A model generated the notes under the pieces. That model was given only the letters and a program-made list of their open reading frames with translations. It was not told the DNA's origin and searched no databases. DNA of 64,000 bases, taken from NCBI GenBank assembly GCA_017560095.1, contig JAFYOU010000053.1, forward strand, positions 33,631 through 97,630, in the 5' to 3' direction. The translations under genes were made by a program, and so were the position numbers. This DNA is from Candidatus Gastranaerophilales bacterium (GTDB lineage Bacteria > Cyanobacteriota > Vampirovibrionia > Gastranaerophilales > Gastranaerophilaceae). Shown one piece after another: positions 26,071 to 35,624 of the stretch (position 1 is its first letter; each line of letters opens with the position of its first letter).

Positions 26071-26571
26071 ATGGCAAAAGATGCTAGTTTTGATATTGTG
26101 TCGGAGTTTGATAAGCAAGAGTTGGTTAACGCAATTGACCAAGTGAAAAGAGAATTAACTACAAGGTTTGATTTAAAAGATTCAAATTCAACAATCGAAC
26201 TTGTTGAAGATAAAACAATTAATATTACAACAAATGATGAAATGAAAATGAGAAATATATATGACATTCTTCAGTCAAAATTGGTTAAAAGAAATTTGAG
26301 TCTTAAGATTTTAGATCCGCAAAAAGTTGAAAATGCGCTTGGTGGAAATGTTAAACAAGAAATCAAACTTAAAAAAGGTTTATCAACAGAACTGGCTAAA
26401 AAAATTGTTGCTATGATTAAAGATACTAAATTAAAAGTTCAAGCTTCTATTCAAGGCGACAGTGTTAGAGTGACTGGTAAATCTCGTGATGATTTACAAG
26501 ATGTAATTAAAGCTGTTAAAGCCAAAGAAGCTGAAATTGATGCGCCATTGCAATTTACAAATTATCGCTAG
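26071..26571 (+). CDS. yajQ: YajQ family nucleotide-binding protein
   Basis: The 166-residue protein matches YajQ along its length: MAKDASFDIVSEFDKQELVN, RFDLKDSNSTIEL, and the C-terminal FTNYR. YajQ proteins have two ferredoxin-like RNP folds, bind nucleic acid, and in Xanthomonas bind cyclic di-GMP. The start has a consensus AGGAGG. The GT2 gene follows 24 nt later. If cyclic di-GMP is the ligand, YajQ and the processive GT2 downstream could belong to the same response, but that is inference. Confidence 0.93.
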   Translation: MAKDASFDIVSEFDKQELVNAIDQVKRELTTRFDLKDSNSTIELVEDKTINITTNDEMKMRNIYDILQSKLVKRNLSLKILDPQKVENALGGNVKQEIKLKKGLSTELAKKIVAMIKDTKLKVQASIQGDSVRVTGKSRDDLQDVIKAVKAKEAEIDAPLQFTNYR

Positions 26572-26595
26572 TGTTTAAGGGTTGATTTCAAAAAA

Positions 26596-27906
26596 ATGAA
26601 AGAACGAATATTACTTTTAATTATAATTACTTTTTTGATTGCTTTTTTGATAGTTTTCCAAAATTATTTTAATACAATGTGGGCAATTATTTTTCTTGTT
26701 GGATTTATGACTCTTTATTCATTTTACATGTGGGGAGTTAATAAATATAGAAAAAGAAAATTAAAGAAGAATCCTCCAATTGTTAATTATGATTTTCGTC
26801 CTTTTGTATCAATTTTAATTCCTTGCCATAATGAACATGAAGTAATTGAAAAAACTGCGCAAAATATATTAAATATAGATTATTCTGATTTTGAAATAAT
26901 TTTAATTGATGACAGAAGTACTGATAACACAGCTCAAATTATTAAAGATTTAGAACAAAAACACGATAAAATAACTGCTTTAATTAGGGATAAAAATGCA
27001 GTTGCAGGAAAATCAGCTGTTTTAAATGATGCATTTAAAATTGCAAAAGGTGAGGCGATTCTTGTTTTTGATGCTGACGCTAAAGTTGAACCTGATTTTC
27101 TTAATTTAATGATTCCAAAGCTAGAACCAGCAGATGTTGGAGCTGTTCAAGCGCAAAAAATTATTATTAATGCTAAACAAAATTTTTTAACTCAATGTCA
27201 ATTTAATGAGTATATTTTAGATTCGCATTTACAAATTGGAAGAGATGCTGTTCGAGGCGCTGTTGAATTAAGAGGAAATGGTGAATTAATTAAGCGCCAG
27301 GCAATAGTTAGCATTAATGGTTGGAATGAAGAAACTATTGTTGATGACCTCGATATGTCTACAAGATTGCATATCAAAGGTTGGGATATTCGTTTTTGTC
27401 CCGAAGCACGTGTTTATGAAGAAGGCGTTATTACATTTGGCGCTTTGATTAAGCAAAGAAGAAGATGGGTTGAAGGTTCAATTAGACGATATTTGGAATA
27501 TGCCGGTCAAGTTTTTACATCTGAAGACATGTCGCTTCGTGTTGGTTTTGATTTAATTGCATATATATCTGAATTTTTGCTTCCATTTTGGTTAATAGCT
27601 GAAATTTTTATTCAAGCATTCCACTATATTAAAGGTGATTCAAATGGAATTTTAACGTCAGCAATTTTAATTGTTACAACTGCGTTTTTCTTTGCAGGAA
27701 GTTTTGTTTATGGGCTTAGAAAATATGCAAATTTAGATTTTAAAAATGCTCTTTGGCAAGCAATTATTACTTCAATTTATTTTTTAACTATTTGGTTTCC
27801 GATAGCAATGTTTATTATTTTTAAAATTGTGTTTACCAAAAAGACAATGGATTGGGGCAAAACTCAACATGGTGTTGCAATGCTTGTTTCTGAGGTAAGT
27901 TTATAA
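26596..27906 (+). CDS. Processive family 2 glycosyltransferase (membrane polysaccharide synthase)
   Basis: The 436 residues comprise two N-terminal TM helices, a GT2 catalytic domain (about 70-300) and three or four C-terminal TM helices. Visible motifs are ILIDDRSTDNT, the DxD-type VFDADAKVEP, an EETIVDDLDMSTRL block (TED-like position) and the QRRRWVEG acceptor motif of processive synthases such as PgaC, HasA and BcsA. It would polymerise a UDP-sugar and translocate the chain across the inner membrane. The polymer could be poly-GlcNAc or another glycan. It overlaps murC by 1 nt (TAATG). Confidence 0.87.
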   Translation: MKERILLLIIITFLIAFLIVFQNYFNTMWAIIFLVGFMTLYSFYMWGVNKYRKRKLKKNPPIVNYDFRPFVSILIPCHNEHEVIEKTAQNILNIDYSDFEIILIDDRSTDNTAQIIKDLEQKHDKITALIRDKNAVAGKSAVLNDAFKIAKGEAILVFDADAKVEPDFLNLMIPKLEPADVGAVQAQKIIINAKQNFLTQCQFNEYILDSHLQIGRDAVRGAVELRGNGELIKRQAIVSINGWNEETIVDDLDMSTRLHIKGWDIRFCPEARVYEEGVITFGALIKQRRRWVEGSIRRYLEYAGQVFTSEDMSLRVGFDLIAYISEFLLPFWLIAEIFIQAFHYIKGDSNGILTSAILIVTTAFFFAGSFVYGLRKYANLDFKNALWQAIITSIYFLTIWFPIAMFIIFKIVFTKKTMDWGKTQHGVAMLVSEVSL

Positions 27907-29273
27907 TGTCTGATTTTCATTTTATTGCAATTGGTGGCGTAGGACAAAGTGCGCTGGCTAAAATTCTTTTATGTCTTGGATATAATGTTTCGGGTTCCGA
28001 TATTCAAGAAAGTAAATATACAAAACTTGTTTCTAGTTTGGGCGCAAAAGTCTATATTGGGCACAGTGAAGGAAATATTAATGGATGTCCTAAAGTAGTT
28101 GTTTCTTCTGCGATTAAAGAAGATAATCCAGAGATAATAAAAGCTCGTGAATTGGGTTTAGAAATAATGCATCGAAGTGATTGTTTGAAATTTATTTCTG
28201 AACAATTTGGCGAATTTATTGGTTTGGCTGGAACTCATGGAAAAACTACAACGTCGGGGCTTTTAAGCTTTGTTTTAGAAATGATGGATGTAAAACCTAG
28301 CTATGCAATTGGTGGAATTATTCCAAAATTAAATATTAATGCTTCTGCTCACAAAGATTCAAAATATTTTATTGCAGAATTAGATGAATCCGATGGAACT
28401 ATTCAAAAATATAGTCCAACTCGTTTGGTAATTAATAATCTTGAAGCAGATCATCTTGATTATTATAAAAATGGCCTGGACGATATTATTTTAACTTTTG
28501 AAAAATTAATTGATAAAATGAAATCTGATTCTAAAATATTTATAAATATTGATGATTTAGGTTGTAATAAATTTTTAGCACAGACAAAATTTAAAAATTT
28601 TGTTACGTATGCAATTAATGAAAATGCTGATTATCAAGCAAGGAATATCATTTTCGATGAATTAAACTCTTCTTTTGATGTATATAAAAAAGAAGAATTT
28701 TTAGGAAAAGTTAGCCTTATAATTCCAGGAAAACACAATGTTTATAATGCATTAGCTATAGTATGCGTTTTAGATGATTTGGGTTTTAAGTTTAGTGAAT
28801 ATGCTCAGCATTTAACTGAATTTTCTGGGATGGGTAGAAGATTTCAGCTTGTGGCTGATATAAATAATATAAAAATAATCGATGATTACGCACATCATCC
28901 AAATGAAATTAAATCAACTTTATCAGCTATTAAAGATATAAAAAGAAGAAAAATAGCTATTTTTCAACCGCATAGATACACAAGATTAAAAGGTTTGTGG
29001 AATGAATTTTTAGAAAGTTTTGATGTTGTTGATGAATTGTATGTTGTTGAAACATTTAATGCTGGCGATAAATTTGATGAAGACTATAATTCTAAAAATT
29101 TTGTGCAAGAAATTGTAAATAAAGGTATTAATGCTAAATATATAAGTGGCACAATTCCTGAGGCAGGTTTAAAGATAGCCACATATTTAAAAAGCGGGGA
29201 TATAGTATTAACGCTTGGCGCAGGAGATATAACTAAAATTGGAGAAATAATAAGTGGTTTGTTCGCAGCTTGA
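27906..29273 (+). CDS. murC: UDP-N-acetylmuramate--L-alanine ligase
   Basis: The 455-residue Mur ligase has the FIAIGGVGQSALA N-terminal nucleotide motif, the ATP-binding loop LAGTHGKTTTSG, ELDESDGTI, the DYAHHPNEIKSTL motif and IFQPHRYTRLKGL. It adds the first amino acid to UDP-MurNAc in the cytoplasm. GAGG lies upstream. It leads the murC-murB-ddl-ftsQ run, and murB overlaps its end by 20 nt. Confidence 0.96.
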   Translation: MSDFHFIAIGGVGQSALAKILLCLGYNVSGSDIQESKYTKLVSSLGAKVYIGHSEGNINGCPKVVVSSAIKEDNPEIIKARELGLEIMHRSDCLKFISEQFGEFIGLAGTHGKTTTSGLLSFVLEMMDVKPSYAIGGIIPKLNINASAHKDSKYFIAELDESDGTIQKYSPTRLVINNLEADHLDYYKNGLDDIILTFEKLIDKMKSDSKIFINIDDLGCNKFLAQTKFKNFVTYAINENADYQARNIIFDELNSSFDVYKKEEFLGKVSLIIPGKHNVYNALAIVCVLDDLGFKFSEYAQHLTEFSGMGRRFQLVADINNIKIIDDYAHHPNEIKSTLSAIKDIKRRKIAIFQPHRYTRLKGLWNEFLESFDVVDELYVVETFNAGDKFDEDYNSKNFVQEIVNKGINAKYISGTIPEAGLKIATYLKSGDIVLTLGAGDITKIGEIISGLFAA

Positions 29274-30183
29274 AATAAAACATTATGATGATTTTCAATT
29301 GACCAATTTTAATACTTTGCGAATTAAATCAACCGCAAAGCAATTTTGGATGCCCGACAATTATGGAGAAATGATTAGTCTTTTTAAAAAATTTAAAAAT
29401 GAGACTCCAATTATAATTGGAAATGGTTCAAATATTTTATTTTCTTCAAAAGGAATAGAATCCCCAATAATTTATACGGGAAATATTAAATCAAGTTTTA
29501 TTTTGGGAAATATCATAGAAGTCGAAGCAGGTATTAAGGCGCAGAGATTATCTAAACTTGCGTATGAAAAAGGATTATCTGGTTTTGAATTTTTAATTGG
29601 GATTCCGGCTTCTTTGGGTGGTGCAATTTATATGAATGCAGGAGCGCATGGGCAAACTATAAGTGATTGTTTAATAAGTGCTAAAATATATGATTTTTCT
29701 AAAAACAAAACAATAATCCTCACAAAAGAAGAGCTTGGATTTTCGTATCGTCATTCAATTTTAAAAGAAAAACCATATATTTTATTAAGTGCTAAGTTTG
29801 AGCTTATTAAAAAACAAAAAGCTGAAATTAAAGCGCGCATGGATGAAAATTTGATTTTTAGAAAAAATCGTCAACCAAATTTAGCGCTTCCTAATGCTGG
29901 TTCTGTTTTCAAAAATCCTAATGATTGCGAGTTATCGGCAGGAGCTTTAATTGATAAATGTGGACTTCGAGGTTTTAGAATTGGAGATTGCGAAGTTTAT
30001 GAAAATCATTGTAATTTTATAATCAATAAAGGAAATGCAACTAGTGTTGATTATACGAATATAGTTTTTGAAATATATTCTCGTGTTAAAGAAAAGTTTA
30101 ATGTTGAATTAACGCCAGAGATTATTTATATTGGAAAAATGACGAAAGATGAAGAAAAAAAATGGAAAATATTGCTAAAATAA
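29254..30183 (+). CDS. murB: UDP-N-acetylenolpyruvoylglucosamine reductase
   Basis: The 309-residue protein is a type II-like MurB (no extra C-terminal insertion). It shows FNTLRIKSTAKQFW, the FAD-binding IGNGSNILFSSKG and GFEFLIGIPASLGGAIYMNAGAHG, and the NAGSVFKNP motif with the catalytic Ser. It reduces UDP-GlcNAc-enolpyruvate to UDP-MurNAc. The start is GTG 29254, because GGAG lies 9 nt upstream inside murC. The overlap of 20 nt implies coupled translation. Confidence 0.95.
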   Translation: MVCSQLEIKHYDDFQLTNFNTLRIKSTAKQFWMPDNYGEMISLFKKFKNETPIIIGNGSNILFSSKGIESPIIYTGNIKSSFILGNIIEVEAGIKAQRLSKLAYEKGLSGFEFLIGIPASLGGAIYMNAGAHGQTISDCLISAKIYDFSKNKTIILTKEELGFSYRHSILKEKPYILLSAKFELIKKQKAEIKARMDENLIFRKNRQPNLALPNAGSVFKNPNDCELSAGALIDKCGLRGFRIGDCEVYENHCNFIINKGNATSVDYTNIVFEIYSRVKEKFNVELTPEIIYIGKMTKDEEKKWKILLK

Positions 30184-31112
30184 ATAAAAATTCAAGAATT
30201 GCAGTTTTGTGCGGTGGACTTTCAAATGAAAGAGAAGTTTCTCTTCGTTCTGGAAGAAATGTTTTCAGAGCATTAATTGAATTAGGATACAAAGATGTAA
30301 CTATGATTGATGTGGATAGAAATATAGCCTCAGTTTTAGTTGAGTCAAAAATTGAATATGTAATAAATGTGCTACATGGAAGATATGGCGAAGATGGTTG
30401 TATTCAAGGTGTTCTTGAGTTTTTAAATATTCCATATTCGGGTTGTGGTGTTAAAGCAAGTGCTATTTGCATGGATAAAATTATGACAAAAAGAGTTTTA
30501 TCTACAGCAGATATTCCATTGATTAAGTCGGTTAATGTAACGGCTCAAAATTATAAAGAAGAAGTTAAAAAATTAAATTATCCGATTATTATTAAACCTG
30601 CTTGTGAAGGCTCTTCTATTGGAATGACAAAAGTTAATTCTGAATCTGAATTAGATAAAGCAATGCAAGAAGCACTAAAATGTGATAATGAAATTTTAAT
30701 TGAAGAATATTTAGTGGGCGAATCGGCAACAGTTGGCGTATTAGAGCGTGAAACTGAAAGTGGAATTGAAACATTTGCAACTCCGATTTTGGGTTTTAAA
30801 ACAAAAACGGAATGGTATGATTATGAAGCAAAATATACAAAAGGATTAACCGAATTTATTTTGCCTGCTAATTTTGATGAAGATTTAACTAAAAAAATTC
30901 AAGATTTAGCAATTCTTGCTCATAAAACTTGTGCTTGCAAAGGGGTTTCTCGTGTTGACTTTTTGGTGCATAATGACATACCATATATATTAGAAATTAA
31001 TACAAATCCAGGTATGACAGATACATCGGATTTGCCAGCGCAAGCTAATGAAATGGGCATTAATTACAACGAATTAGTAGATATAATTTTAAAATCAGCA
31101 GAAATAAAATAA
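30162..31112 (+). CDS. ddl: D-alanine--D-alanine ligase
   Basis: The 316-residue ATP-grasp enzyme shows AVLCGGLSNEREVSLRSG, HGRYGEDGCIQG, PYSGCGVKASAICMDK, KPACEGSSIGM and the C-terminal EINTNPGMTDTSDLP. It makes the D-Ala-D-Ala dipeptide for the peptidoglycan stem. The final MTDTSDLP resembles Ddl rather than a D-Ala-D-Lac ligase. It overlaps murB by 22 nt, and ftsQ begins immediately after its stop. Confidence 0.95.
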   Translation: MENIAKINKNSRIAVLCGGLSNEREVSLRSGRNVFRALIELGYKDVTMIDVDRNIASVLVESKIEYVINVLHGRYGEDGCIQGVLEFLNIPYSGCGVKASAICMDKIMTKRVLSTADIPLIKSVNVTAQNYKEEVKKLNYPIIIKPACEGSSIGMTKVNSESELDKAMQEALKCDNEILIEEYLVGESATVGVLERETESGIETFATPILGFKTKTEWYDYEAKYTKGLTEFILPANFDEDLTKKIQDLAILAHKTCACKGVSRVDFLVHNDIPYILEINTNPGMTDTSDLPAQANEMGINYNELVDIILKSAEIK

Positions 31113-32102
31113 ATGGGATTGCTTTATCAAAAAAGAAGATTAAAAGTTAATAAAATCAAAAGAAAAATTGCTGCAAATCGAGTTCTTTTGATACGTATAA
31201 AAATGTTTTTATCTTTACTTTTGATAATTGCGATAGCATATTTTTGTTATTGCTCTTTAAAGTTGCCTCAATGGTATATAAATACTGAAAAATTAGCCAA
31301 AGCAAGCTCTGATGTTTTAAAAATTCAAGGAAATATAATAACTCCTGATTATAAAATAATTAACATGGTTCGCCAAACGCAATTGCCATATACTCAGATA
31401 TTTAGACTCGATACAACAGAATTGGAAAATAATATTTCCCAATTGGCTCCAGTTAAAAAAGTTTACGTTAGAAGATATTGGTTTCCTGCAAGATTAGTTA
31501 TAAATGTTGATGAAAGAATACCTGCGTTTTTATTGGCTCCAAATCTTGAATCTGAACCAAATTCGGCACTTACAACAGATGGCATTTTGATTGATCATGA
31601 TTATCTTCCTTTAAATCAATCAATAAAAACAAAAAAATTATTGACATATGGGGTTAAAGATGGACTTGACGAAGTTTGGGACAAAAAAAGAGTAGAAGAA
31701 ATATTAAAATTAACAAAAGCAATTGAGGCATATTCAAATCAAGAAGTTCAATATATAGATTTGAGAAACCAAAAAGATGTCTATATTATGCTTGAAGAAT
31801 ACTTGATTCGTTTGGGCGAAATTAATGCAACATCCTTAAATCGCACAAGATGGATAGCTTCAATTTTACCTGAAGCCCAAAAGTATAACAAAAAAGTTAA
31901 GTATATTGATTTAAGATGGGATGATTCATATTATTTGCGTTTAAAAGAATCAAAAGAAGAAGTTAAAAAAGAATTAACTAAAAAGCCTCTAAAAGAAGAA
32001 AATAAAAATGAAGAGAATATAGAAAACGAAGAAACGGTACAAGCACGTCAGGCGGCAAAGATTCAAGAAGAAACTATTCAAGAAATTGAACAACAAGAAT
32101 AA
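31113..32102 (+). CDS. ftsQ: Cell division protein FtsQ (POTRA domain)
   Basis: The 329-residue bitopic protein has a basic cytoplasmic N-terminus and a TM helix at about 31-49 (FLSLLLIIAIAYFCYCSL). A POTRA-type segment follows (VLKIQGNIITPDYKIINMVRQ...APVKKVYVRRYWFPARLVINVDER), then an FtsQ beta domain (about 140-280). An acidic/Gln-rich tail rich in EENE and KEE ends the protein. It links the early and late divisome in the periplasm. There is no gap after ddl and no Shine-Dalgarno of its own, so translation is probably coupled. ftsA and ftsZ do not follow. Confidence 0.9.
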   Translation: MGLLYQKRRLKVNKIKRKIAANRVLLIRIKMFLSLLLIIAIAYFCYCSLKLPQWYINTEKLAKASSDVLKIQGNIITPDYKIINMVRQTQLPYTQIFRLDTTELENNISQLAPVKKVYVRRYWFPARLVINVDERIPAFLLAPNLESEPNSALTTDGILIDHDYLPLNQSIKTKKLLTYGVKDGLDEVWDKKRVEEILKLTKAIEAYSNQEVQYIDLRNQKDVYIMLEEYLIRLGEINATSLNRTRWIASILPEAQKYNKKVKYIDLRWDDSYYLRLKESKEEVKKELTKKPLKEENKNEENIENEETVQARQAAKIQEETIQEIEQQE

Positions 32103-32146
32103 AAAAAGTGAACAAAAAATTTTTAGAAACGTTATAGTTAATATAT

Positions 32147-33688
32147 ATGAAAATAAAAAATAACAAATTTATAGTTGCAATCACTCTTTTAATTTTATTA
32201 TTTAATAGTCAAAATGTTATGGCTATTGAGGAAAAGAAGCCTGAAAAAAACAAAAAGCCTAAAATTTCTTTATTTAAAAAGAAAAATAAAATTAAAGATA
32301 TAAAACTACCTGAAGTAATTGAGGGAAAATCAAAAATTCCTTTTAATCAGCTTTCGGTTATGACAATTGATGATTGCGTTGATTATGCGATTAATCATAA
32401 TCCAAATTTGGTAGTTTCGAATGAGAGAGTTAATGCTGCTAAATCAGGCATTGGCCAAGCTCGTTCAAGTTATGCTCCAAGATTAACGGGTAGGGTTAGC
32501 TATAATCACAATGATACTAAAGCTACAAATATGCACACAAATCAAGATAGCGCAGGTTTTAGTGTTGGAATATCAGAAATGATATGGGATTTTGGTAAAA
32601 CTACAGCTAAAATTAATATGGCGAAATATGATACTGAATCGGCAATTTATGACTATGACTTTGATGTTTTAAATGTTGTTTATAACGTTAGAATAAATTA
32701 TTTTAAAGTGCTTCAAGCATTAGCTCATCTTGATATTTATGAGCAAAATGTTCGTATTCAAACACTGAATCAAGAACGTACGCAAGCAATGTTTGATGAG
32801 GGTTTGAAATCTAAAATTGATGTAGTCAATGCGCAAGTTAATTTAACGGATGCCAAAATTCAACTTGTCGAAGGACAGAACGCACTTCAGACAGCAATAA
32901 TCAATCTTAAAAATTCAATGTTTTATCAAGAAGATGAGCCTTTTGTTGTTAAAAATACTGAAAACTTTAATTTCTTGAAATCGGATTATAAAAAGAAAGT
33001 TGAAAGCTTAACTACAATTAAACCTTCTGTTGGTGCTGTTAAGAAAAATGAAGATGGTTTAATCATGTTAACTTCAGGAATTGAGCATAAAGATATTATT
33101 CAAAATTTTGAATTTCAACCTTTAACTTTGTCTAAAAAAGAAGCGGTAGAACAAGCGCTTGAAATGCGTCCTGATTTGAAATCAAATGAAATGCTTGCTC
33201 GTGTTCAAGAAGAAAGCTTAAAAGCCATTAAAAAATCTTATGCACCTGAAATTACAGGTGATTTAACTTGGGGCTATACAAAGTATGATAGTCGCTATTC
33301 AAGTCCTTTGCAGCTTGGTGCAAGTGTAGGATTGGGTTCGGTTAATCCAATGGGAATACATTATCAGGTTAAAGAAGGCGAAAGTATGCTTAATATTGCA
33401 TATCATAATGTAAATATTGCTAAAACTGATATTTTCTGGGAAGTTCAAACAAATTACGTTAATATGCGTCAGCTAGAGAGAAAAATTCCATTAATGAATT
33501 TAAAAGTTAAAGCAACATTGGAAAATTTTGAACTGGCTGATGGAAGATATAGTGTTGGTTTAAATAATTATGTTGAATTACAAGATGCACTAACTAACTA
33601 CAACAATTCGCAATTGAATTTTGTAGAGGCTGTGTTTAATTATAATGTAGCAAGAGAAACTTTATTAAAATCCATGGGGGTTAAATGA
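32147..33688 (+). CDS. TolC-family outer-membrane channel (ABC exporter operon)
   Basis: The 513 residues begin with a signal peptide (cleavage near MAIEE, about residue 26) and a Lys-rich linker. Two OEP repeats follow: MTIDDCVDYAINHNPNLVVSNERV and LSKKEAVEQALEMRPDLKSNEML, with YSVGLNNYVELQDALTNYNN near the end. It is a paralogue of the TolC gene at 22078. TATAGT 8 nt before the ATG suggests an internal promoter and a very short leader. It overlaps the adaptor gene by 4 nt (ATGA). Confidence 0.92.
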   Translation: MKIKNNKFIVAITLLILLFNSQNVMAIEEKKPEKNKKPKISLFKKKNKIKDIKLPEVIEGKSKIPFNQLSVMTIDDCVDYAINHNPNLVVSNERVNAAKSGIGQARSSYAPRLTGRVSYNHNDTKATNMHTNQDSAGFSVGISEMIWDFGKTTAKINMAKYDTESAIYDYDFDVLNVVYNVRINYFKVLQALAHLDIYEQNVRIQTLNQERTQAMFDEGLKSKIDVVNAQVNLTDAKIQLVEGQNALQTAIINLKNSMFYQEDEPFVVKNTENFNFLKSDYKKKVESLTTIKPSVGAVKKNEDGLIMLTSGIEHKDIIQNFEFQPLTLSKKEAVEQALEMRPDLKSNEMLARVQEESLKAIKKSYAPEITGDLTWGYTKYDSRYSSPLQLGASVGLGSVNPMGIHYQVKEGESMLNIAYHNVNIAKTDIFWEVQTNYVNMRQLERKIPLMNLKVKATLENFELADGRYSVGLNNYVELQDALTNYNNSQLNFVEAVFNYNVARETLLKSMGVK

Positions 33689-34824
33689 AGAAAAGATATA
33701 TAATAGGGGCAGTTGTTTCTGCTTTTATACTTTTGACTTTAATGACATTAGTTAAGCAAGGTTCAATAAAATATGTTACAAAGCCAATAACAAAAGCTAC
33801 AATTACGCAATATGTTGAAGCCTCCGGTTCAATTAAACCGATAAACACTGTTGCTGTAGGTACACAAGTATCGGGAACTGTTCAAAAAATTTATGTTGAT
33901 TATAATTCAACTGTTAAAAAAGGTGATTTATTGGCTGAATTAGACCCAAGTTTGTTTCAAGCAAATGTTGATCAATCAAAGGCTAAATTAAATAATGCAA
34001 AAGCAACTTTAGCTAGAACCCAAGCTATGCTTAATTATAAAAAAAATAATTATCAAAGATACAAGCATTTATATGAAAAACATTATGTTTCAAGAGATGA
34101 TGTTGAATTAGCCCAAGCAAATTATCTACAAGCTAAAGCAGAACTTGAATCGGCTAATGCTGATGTTAAAGCATCAACAGCTGCACTTGAAAATAATTTA
34201 ACTAATTTAAGATATTCTAAAATTAGTTCACCTGTAGATGGAACGGTTATTTCTCGTGCGGTTGATGAAGGTCAAACTGTTGCAGCGAGCTTCAATACCC
34301 CAACATTGTTTGAAATTGCAAAAGATTTAACTAAAATGCAGATTGAAACAAGTGTTTCAGAAGCCGATATTGGAAAGATTAAAGTAGGGCAACAAGCAAC
34401 ATATACTCTTGATGGTTACCAAGATAAAAAATTCTATGGTGAAGTTACTCAAGTACGTCTTGCCTCAACTACTACAAATAATGTCGTAACATATACCGTT
34501 ATTGTTTCTGTTGATAATACGGAAGGGTTTATTATTCCTGGCATGACAGCAAATGTTTCAATTAAAGTTGGCGAAGCGCGTGATGTGCTTGTTGTTGAAA
34601 ATAGAGCATTTAAATTCACTATGGATGAAAATAAAAAATATGAAAAACAAGGCATTTGGGTCTTAACGCCAACTGGTGCTAAAAGGTTTGATGTGGAAAT
34701 TGGTTTATCTGATGATAATAAATCCCAAATTATTTCTAATGAAATTAAAGTTGGAGATAAAGTAATTGTTTCATCAAATGTGAGCAAGAAAAAACAACCT
34801 CAAAGAAGTGGACGCCCATTCTAG
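33685..34824 (+). CDS. MacA/HlyD-type periplasmic adaptor
   Basis: The 379-residue adaptor has an N-terminal membrane anchor (residues 4-23), split lipoyl motifs (ASGSIKPINTVAVGTQVSG and SPVDGTVISRAVDEGQTV) and a long helical hairpin (about 85-165). A membrane-proximal domain follows (TVIVSVDNTEGFIIPGMTANV). It belongs to the MacA group that pairs with MacB-type ABC transporters and TolC. It overlaps the TolC gene by 4 nt. Confidence 0.92.
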   Translation: MKKRYIIGAVVSAFILLTLMTLVKQGSIKYVTKPITKATITQYVEASGSIKPINTVAVGTQVSGTVQKIYVDYNSTVKKGDLLAELDPSLFQANVDQSKAKLNNAKATLARTQAMLNYKKNNYQRYKHLYEKHYVSRDDVELAQANYLQAKAELESANADVKASTAALENNLTNLRYSKISSPVDGTVISRAVDEGQTVAASFNTPTLFEIAKDLTKMQIETSVSEADIGKIKVGQQATYTLDGYQDKKFYGEVTQVRLASTTTNNVVTYTVIVSVDNTEGFIIPGMTANVSIKVGEARDVLVVENRAFKFTMDENKKYEKQGIWVLTPTGAKRFDVEIGLSDDNKSQIISNEIKVGDKVIVSSNVSKKKQPQRSGRPF

Positions 34825-34876
34825 GAGCGTGAGTTGGCGTAAAATCGGCAAAGCGCTCCGCAAGCGACAAGCATGA
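34825..34876. repeat. GC-rich intergenic patch resembling the recA-dnaK repeats
   Basis: This stretch between the adaptor and the ABC ATPase is visibly GC-richer than its surroundings. It has GGAGCG and CGCTCC arms (34824-34829 and 34854-34859). Its end (34860-34876) matches 15 of 17 bases with the reverse complement of 39289-39305. It may be a copy fragment of the same intergenic repeat. Confidence 0.4.
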
Positions 34877-34897
34877 ATACTTTACAAAAGAGGAATT

Positions 34898-35614
34898 ATG
34901 ACACTAATTAAAGTAAAAAATGCAATAAGAACATACCAAATGGGCGATGAAACATTTTACGCTTTAAATGACGTTTCATTTGAAATTGAACAAGGTGAAT
35001 TTGTTGCAATTATGGGAACATCTGGTTCTGGTAAATCTACTTGTATGAATATGTTGGGGACTTTAGATAAACCAACATCAGGTGAATATTATCTTGATGG
35101 AGTAGATGTGTTTTCCCTTACAAGCAATGAATTATCAGATATTCGAAACAATAAAATTGGTTTTGTTTTTCAAGGTTTTAATTTAATTTCAAGAACTTCG
35201 GCAATTGATAATGTTTGTTTGCCTATGATTTATAAGGGTCTTGATGCCGAAGAGCGTTATAAAAGGGCTAGAGAGGCATTAAAAATCGTTGGTCTAGAAA
35301 ATAAAGAAAATAATTTGCCTTCCCAAATGTCGGGTGGGCAACAGCAAAGGGTTGCGATTGCAAGAGCTATAGTTAATGATGCACCATTGATTTTAGCAGA
35401 TGAACCTACAGGGAATTTAGATACTAAAACAAGTATTGATGTTATGGAATTTTTTGTTAATTTGAATGAAAAATTTGGAAAAACTGTTGTATTGGTGACG
35501 CATGAACCTGATATTGCACAGTATACAAAAAGAATCATTCGTTTTAAAGATGGAAAAATTGTTTCTGATTTACCTAAAAATGAATGGGAAAAACAAAGAA
35601 ATAGACAAACTTAA
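34898..35614 (+). CDS. ABC transporter ATP-binding protein, MacB/LolD type
   Basis: The 238-residue ATPase contains Walker A GTSGSGKST (about 40-48), the signature MSGGQQQRVAIARA, Walker B LILADEPTGNLD and the switch His in VLVTHEPDIA. NLDTKT after Walker B is typical of the MacB/LolD group. It powers the permease at 36044. GAGG lies upstream. MacB is usually one fused polypeptide; here ATPase and permease are separate genes with a small membrane-protein gene between them. Confidence 0.95.
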   Translation: MTLIKVKNAIRTYQMGDETFYALNDVSFEIEQGEFVAIMGTSGSGKSTCMNMLGTLDKPTSGEYYLDGVDVFSLTSNELSDIRNNKIGFVFQGFNLISRTSAIDNVCLPMIYKGLDAEERYKRAREALKIVGLENKENNLPSQMSGGQQQRVAIARAIVNDAPLILADEPTGNLDTKTSIDVMEFFVNLNEKFGKTVVLVTHEPDIAQYTKRIIRFKDGKIVSDLPKNEWEKQRNRQT

Positions 35615-35624
35615 AAAGGATTAA

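Noticed and set aside
34825-34876. Riboswitch before the ABC ATPase
   Set aside because: Only one short palindrome is visible and no known aptamer motif is present.
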